This document shows, one piece after another, positions 60,803 through 64,000 of a DNA stretch of 64,000 bases (positions are counted from its first letter, which is position 1; each line of letters starts with the position of its first letter). The notes below the pieces were generated by a model. It ran no database searches, was not told the DNA's origin, and was given only the letters and a program-made list of their open reading frames with translations. This DNA comes from Cutibacterium namnetense (GTDB lineage: Bacteria; Actinomycetota; Actinomycetes; Propionibacteriales; Propionibacteriaceae): assembly GCF_001642025.1 (NCBI RefSeq), contig NZ_LWHO01000001.1, positions 344,573 to 408,572 of the forward strand. The letters run 5' to 3'. A program made the position numbers and the translations under genes.

Positions 60803-62290
60803 TTGTCACCCGAACAGTCGTCTGGTGGGCATGTCGAAAACTTTGCTCGGGATCGAGACGGACACATTGTCACTGAGGAGCAGGCTTGGAGTGCCTTGTG
60901 GGCCCTCCTCATCGGCTTCTTCATGATCCTCGTTGATACGTCGATCGTCACAACCGCTCTGCCGGCAACTATCCGTGCCCTGAACGCCAACCTCAACCAA
61001 GGCGTGTGGATCACGAGTGCCTATCTGCTCACGTACGCCGTCCCGCTGCTGATTACCGGGCGCATGGGTGACCGTTGGGGTCCGCATCGTATGTACATCA
61101 TCGGCATGGTCGTCTTCGGAGTTTCTTCACTGGCTTGTGGCCTATCCCCGACGATTGGCATCCTCATCGCTGCTCGGGCCGTTCAGGGCATCGGTGCTGC
61201 CCTGATGACCCCGCAGTCCCTGACGATGATCACCCGACTCTTTCCCCCGGACAAGCGTGGTGCTGCTATGGGACTGTGGGGGGCCACTGCCGGTGTCGCG
61301 AGTTTCGTCGGTCCTGTGCTCGGCGGCATCCTCGTTGACACCCTGAGCTGGGAATGGGTCTTCTTCGTCAACGTACCGGTTGCCGTCATCGGACTGTGGC
61401 TGGCTATCCGTAATGTGCCCGCCCTTGAAACCCACGGCCACGCGTTTGACTGGCTTGGAGTAGTCCTGTCGGGTATCGGCATGACCCTGCTGGTATTCGG
61501 CATTCAGGAGGGAGAGCAATACAACTGGGGAACGATCACTGGCATCCTTTCGGTGCCGCTGCTCATCGTCCTCGGCGCGGTTTTTATGGCGCTCTTTGTC
61601 GTTTCGCAGACGCAGTGGGCGCAGACTCGTCTGCATGCTCGTTCGAACAACTTCGAACCGTTAGTTCCGCTGCGACTGTTTACTAAGCGCAATTTCGCTC
61701 TCGCCAATATCGCGATCTTCCTCGTCGGCATGCTCGTAACTGCTTACTTCCTGCCGACGGCCGTCTACCTGCAGAACGTGCGTGGCAAATCCCCGACGGC
61801 GGCCGCCTTATTGCTGATCCCAACCGCTGTCGTCTCCGGTGTGTTGTCTCCGGTTATTGGACGGCTTCTCCAGCGCCGCCGGTCGGGCCGGATGGCTGCG
61901 ATTGGCGTCGCGCTATATGTGATCTCCTCGATCGGATGGTGGCTGTTCACGGTGCCGTCTACCGGCCTGTGGGTGTTTCCGCTGCTGTCTACCATCACCG
62001 GCGTTGGTGCGGCTCTGACCTGGAGCCCGATCTCTCTGGTTGGTACCGATGATCTTGGCCAGGCCGATGCTGGAGCTGGTTCGGGTGTCTATAACGCCAC
62101 CCGTCAGGTCGGGTCAGCGCTGGGGTCGGCTTTTATCGCGATGATGATGGATGCCCGAATCACGGCTCGTCACGATCTGGGGCGAGGCCTCGGCGAGTCG
62201 ATGTTTATTACGATCACTGCTGGAACGATCTGCGTGATCGTCTGCGCATTCTTTGCAGACTTTCAGCGTTCGCGCCAGCGCAATTCTTGA
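60803..62290 (+). CDS. MFS multidrug exporter (DHA2/EmrB-QacA family)
   Basis: Proton-coupled drug exporter, about 495 residues, 14 predicted transmembrane helices. Motif C-type features and the D-T-S-I-V signature in helix 1 (FFMILVDTSIVTTALPATI), motif A in loop 2-3 (GRMGDRWGPHRMYIIG), and GATAGVASFVGPVLGGIL in helix 5 mark DHA2. A TTG at 60803 with AGGAG five bases upstream is the best start; an in-frame ATG at 60689 would add an unusual 38-residue extension. The perfect palindrome TGAGATCTCA (60651-60660) lies upstream. Confidence 0.88.
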   Translation: MSPEQSSGGHVENFARDRDGHIVTEEQAWSALWALLIGFFMILVDTSIVTTALPATIRALNANLNQGVWITSAYLLTYAVPLLITGRMGDRWGPHRMYIIGMVVFGVSSLACGLSPTIGILIAARAVQGIGAALMTPQSLTMITRLFPPDKRGAAMGLWGATAGVASFVGPVLGGILVDTLSWEWVFFVNVPVAVIGLWLAIRNVPALETHGHAFDWLGVVLSGIGMTLLVFGIQEGEQYNWGTITGILSVPLLIVLGAVFMALFVVSQTQWAQTRLHARSNNFEPLVPLRLFTKRNFALANIAIFLVGMLVTAYFLPTAVYLQNVRGKSPTAAALLLIPTAVVSGVLSPVIGRLLQRRRSGRMAAIGVALYVISSIGWWLFTVPSTGLWVFPLLSTITGVGAALTWSPISLVGTDDLGQADAGAGSGVYNATRQVGSALGSAFIAMMMDARITARHDLGRGLGESMFITITAGTICVIVCAFFADFQRSRQRNS

Positions 62291-62357
62291 GCGCATTTCA
62301 TTGTGAGGCCAGTGGACGGCGCAAGTAAGCCCTTTGCTGGCCCCGTAGGATGACCAT

Positions 62358-63257
62358 ATGAGGATTGCCATCGGAGGGTTTGCCGGTCTTATCGGCACAG
62401 CACTGGTGCAGCGGCTGCGTAAGGAAGGTCATGACGTTGTCACGCTGACTCGTCATGAGCCCACCCAACCCTCTGATCGACGGTGGGATCTTGACACCCT
62501 CTCCATCGCACCACCGTTCCTCGATGACGTCGACGCAGTGGTCAACTTGGCAGGAGCACCGATCGCTGGCGGACGGTGGACTGATGAACGTAAGACTCGC
62601 ATCCTTGCCTCCCGCATTGACTCGACGCGCCTGATCGTTCGCGCTTTGGCATCCTCGCCGCGCTGTCGTGTTGTGCTCAATGGTTCGGCGGTCGGCTACT
62701 ACGGTCCGCGCGGCGATGAATGGCTTGACGAGAACGATTCTGCCGGGGCGGGATTCCTAGCCGAGGTGTGCCAACGCTGGGAGTCAGCCGCAAACTCCGC
62801 CCCTGACGGGGTGCGGGTAGTAACCCTGCGAACCGGTCATGTCATGAGTTCCTTCGGCGGTATGCTCGGTAAGGAGCGACCGCTCTTCCAGATTGGCCTG
62901 GGCGGAAAGATCCGCGGTGGCGATCAATACATGTCGTGGATCAGCCTGCACGACCACGTATCGGCAATGATGAGGATTCTGACTGACGACTCCATGAGCG
63001 GACCAGTGAACCTCGTTGGTCCGAACCCGTGCACCAATGCCGAGTTCACAAAGACGCTGGCTAAGGCGATGCACCGTCCATCTGTGATGCCATTCCCGGT
63101 CCCAGCAGCAAAAATGATCTTCGGGTCCCAACTCGTCGACGAGACGCTGTGCTCAGGGCAGCGGGTCAAGCCAGCCAAACTCCTTGAGCACGGATTTGAG
63201 TTCCGTGACACCTCCATTACCGAATCAATCACCTCAGCACTTGCAGGACGCCGATGA
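62358..63257 (+). CDS. TIGR01777 family NAD(P)-dependent epimerase (YfcH-like)
   Basis: Extended short-chain dehydrogenase fold, 299 residues. The N-terminal nucleotide site is I-G-G-F-A-G-L-I-G; VVNLAGAPIAGGRWTDERK and NGSAVGYYGPRGDEWLDE (with the catalytic-region Tyr-Tyr-Gly) are typical of the family; the C-terminus is DUF1731 (PVPAAKMIFG, LLEHGFEFR). Mycobacterial and E. coli (YfcH) relatives are linked to division/envelope. Its stop overlaps the rhomboid gene start (ATGA). Confidence 0.9.
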   Translation: MRIAIGGFAGLIGTALVQRLRKEGHDVVTLTRHEPTQPSDRRWDLDTLSIAPPFLDDVDAVVNLAGAPIAGGRWTDERKTRILASRIDSTRLIVRALASSPRCRVVLNGSAVGYYGPRGDEWLDENDSAGAGFLAEVCQRWESAANSAPDGVRVVTLRTGHVMSSFGGMLGKERPLFQIGLGGKIRGGDQYMSWISLHDHVSAMMRILTDDSMSGPVNLVGPNPCTNAEFTKTLAKAMHRPSVMPFPVPAAKMIFGSQLVDETLCSGQRVKPAKLLEHGFEFRDTSITESITSALAGRR

Positions 63258-64000
63258 ATCAGAACAACCAACGTCCAGACAGTTTTTCTCGCCCCGACGA
63301 GTGGGGATCGTGGCAGGATCAACCACAGCAGAACCACAGCAACGCAACGGGGTCGGCTCCGCACGCCAGACCGTCGCAGCCAGACGAGACGACGGCACCT
63401 CAGCCCGAGCCTTACCGCTCGGCTGACGTAGACCCCTCATGGGCGCCTCCTTCGGCGTCGTACCAGCAGGCGCCTCCCCAGCCGGTTGCCCGAGCAAAGC
63501 GCCATAGTGATGTTCCGGTCGTCACGTGGACCCTCATCGGTATTTGTTTCCTGGTGTGGATAGGAGAGTGGTTAAGCCCTCAAGTACGTGAGGGAGTTGT
63601 GCTGGCGCCACGAGTCGGATTCATCGAGCCATGGCGACTCGTCACCTCGATGTTCGGGCACGCGCTGAGTATTTTCCATATCGGCTTCAATATGTACGCG
63701 CTGTGGGTCCTTGGCCGATCCTTGGAACCCTTCCTAGGACGCGCCAGGTTTCTCGCTGCCTACCTCATGTCTGGCCTGGGTGGTGGGGCGCTGTTCTGCC
63801 TGATGGCCACTGCGAGTGGGACCGGGACGATCCTTCCGAACGTTGACGACGGTGTCGTCGGGGCCTCGGGTGCGATTTTTGGCCTCTTTGGGGTGCTGCT
63901 CATCGTGCAGCGACGCCTCGGAGTCTCGACACGGGAATTATGGATCGTGTTGGCTATCAACGCCGCCCTGTTGCTCTTCATTTCTGGGATCTCATGGCAG
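63254..64000 (+). CDS. rhomboid family intramembrane serine protease, 5' part
   Basis: At least 249 residues; the gene runs off the window. A hydrophilic Gln/Pro-rich N-terminus (about 90 residues) leads to helix 1 (VTWTLIGICFLVWIGEWL). The rhomboid signatures are GFIEPWRLVTSMFGHA, HIGFNMYALWVLGRSLEP with the oxyanion Asn, and the catalytic G-A-S-G-A-I-F-G-L-F-G. The partner His should lie just past position 64000. Coupled by ATGA to the epimerase gene. Substrates unknown. Confidence 0.93.
   Translation, partial: MNQNNQRPDSFSRPDEWGSWQDQPQQNHSNATGSAPHARPSQPDETTAPQPEPYRSADVDPSWAPPSASYQQAPPQPVARAKRHSDVPVVTWTLIGICFLVWIGEWLSPQVREGVVLAPRVGFIEPWRLVTSMFGHALSIFHIGFNMYALWVLGRSLEPFLGRARFLAAYLMSGLGGGALFCLMATASGTGTILPNVDDGVVGASGAIFGLFGVLLIVQRRLGVSTRELWIVLAINAALLLFISGISWQ

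Noticed and set aside
1-64000. CRISPR arrays, rRNA operons, insertion-sequence transposases, riboswitches
   Set aside because: Looked for regularly spaced repeats, rRNA sequence, DDE transposase motifs and conserved riboswitch cores; none seen.

Overview
The window is a chromosomal segment of a high-GC Gram-positive actinobacterium, most likely Cutibacterium (C. acnes or a close relative, family Propionibacteriaceae). The evidence is the actinobacterial marker set (WhiB, Lsr2, an Ssd/Tad pilus locus, DUF3180, a zinc-finger-less TopA), the moderately high GC with strong third-position bias, and gene blocks that follow the mycobacterial/streptomycete order: whiB-DUF4177-ridA-crp-nth-tlpA-nudix, ssd-tad-helicase-topA-tmk-holB, and dacB/ppa-tilS-hpt-ftsH-folE-P-B-K-DUF3180-nuoD-like-lsr2-clpC. 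The species call is inference; no 16S gene is present.

Layout. 1-6.4 kb: 3' part of ileS, then a divergent ABC exporter and its probable two-component system. 6.4-13.4 kb: a Gfo/Idh/MocA fossil, WhiB, DUF4177, RidA, a Crp/GlxR regulator with a likely Crp operator in the shared nth promoter, nth-tlpA-CoA nudix, a Holin-X-like protein, NhaA and a methyltransferase. 13.4-18.6 kb: a complete Gram-positive Tad/Flp pilus locus (ssd, tadA, tadB, tadC; then pilin, tadE, tadF). Its two transcription units are each preceded by the same composite element with paired TCCACAG motifs. 18.6-24.6 kb: a large DEAD/DEAH helicase gene normally adjacent to tad, here cut in two by about 3.7 kb of foreign DNA. That insert carries a plasmid-type ParA/ribbon-helix-helix module, a mobile-element protein, strong inverted repeats, and an AT-richer pair of genes for a secreted four-cysteine protein (frameshifted in its signal peptide) and an acidic cytosolic protein.

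24.6-44.5 kb is mostly housekeeping: methyltransferase, DUF2249, topA, a degenerate CYTH/CHAD-like protein, tmk, holB, DoxX, PSP1 (with an apparent CTG start), a TAP-like lipoprotein hydrolase, a DUF885 peptidase, tRNA-Thr(CGT), a TRIC channel, an amine oxidase, a zinc-ribbon membrane protein with W-containing repeats, SixA, a TRM11-like methyltransferase and ppa. 44.5-58.2 kb: dacB-tilS-hpt, ftsH, the folate operon folE-P-B-K with DUF3180, a coiled-coil membrane protein, a frameshifted solitary nuoD-like gene, lsr2 and clpC. 58.2-64 kb: the 5-oxoprolinase genes pxpA-pxpB-pxpC (pxpB frameshifted in a C7 tract), a 14-TM MFS exporter, a TIGR01777 epimerase, and the 5' part of a rhomboid protease.

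Translational coupling by ATGA/GTGA overlaps is pervasive and fixes many starts. Intergenic hairpins close most convergent gene pairs but usually lack a T-tract. Three genes (a secreted protein, nuoD-like, pxpB) are broken by one base in a homopolymer, which may be real phase variation or decay, or sequencing error; this needs read-level checking.
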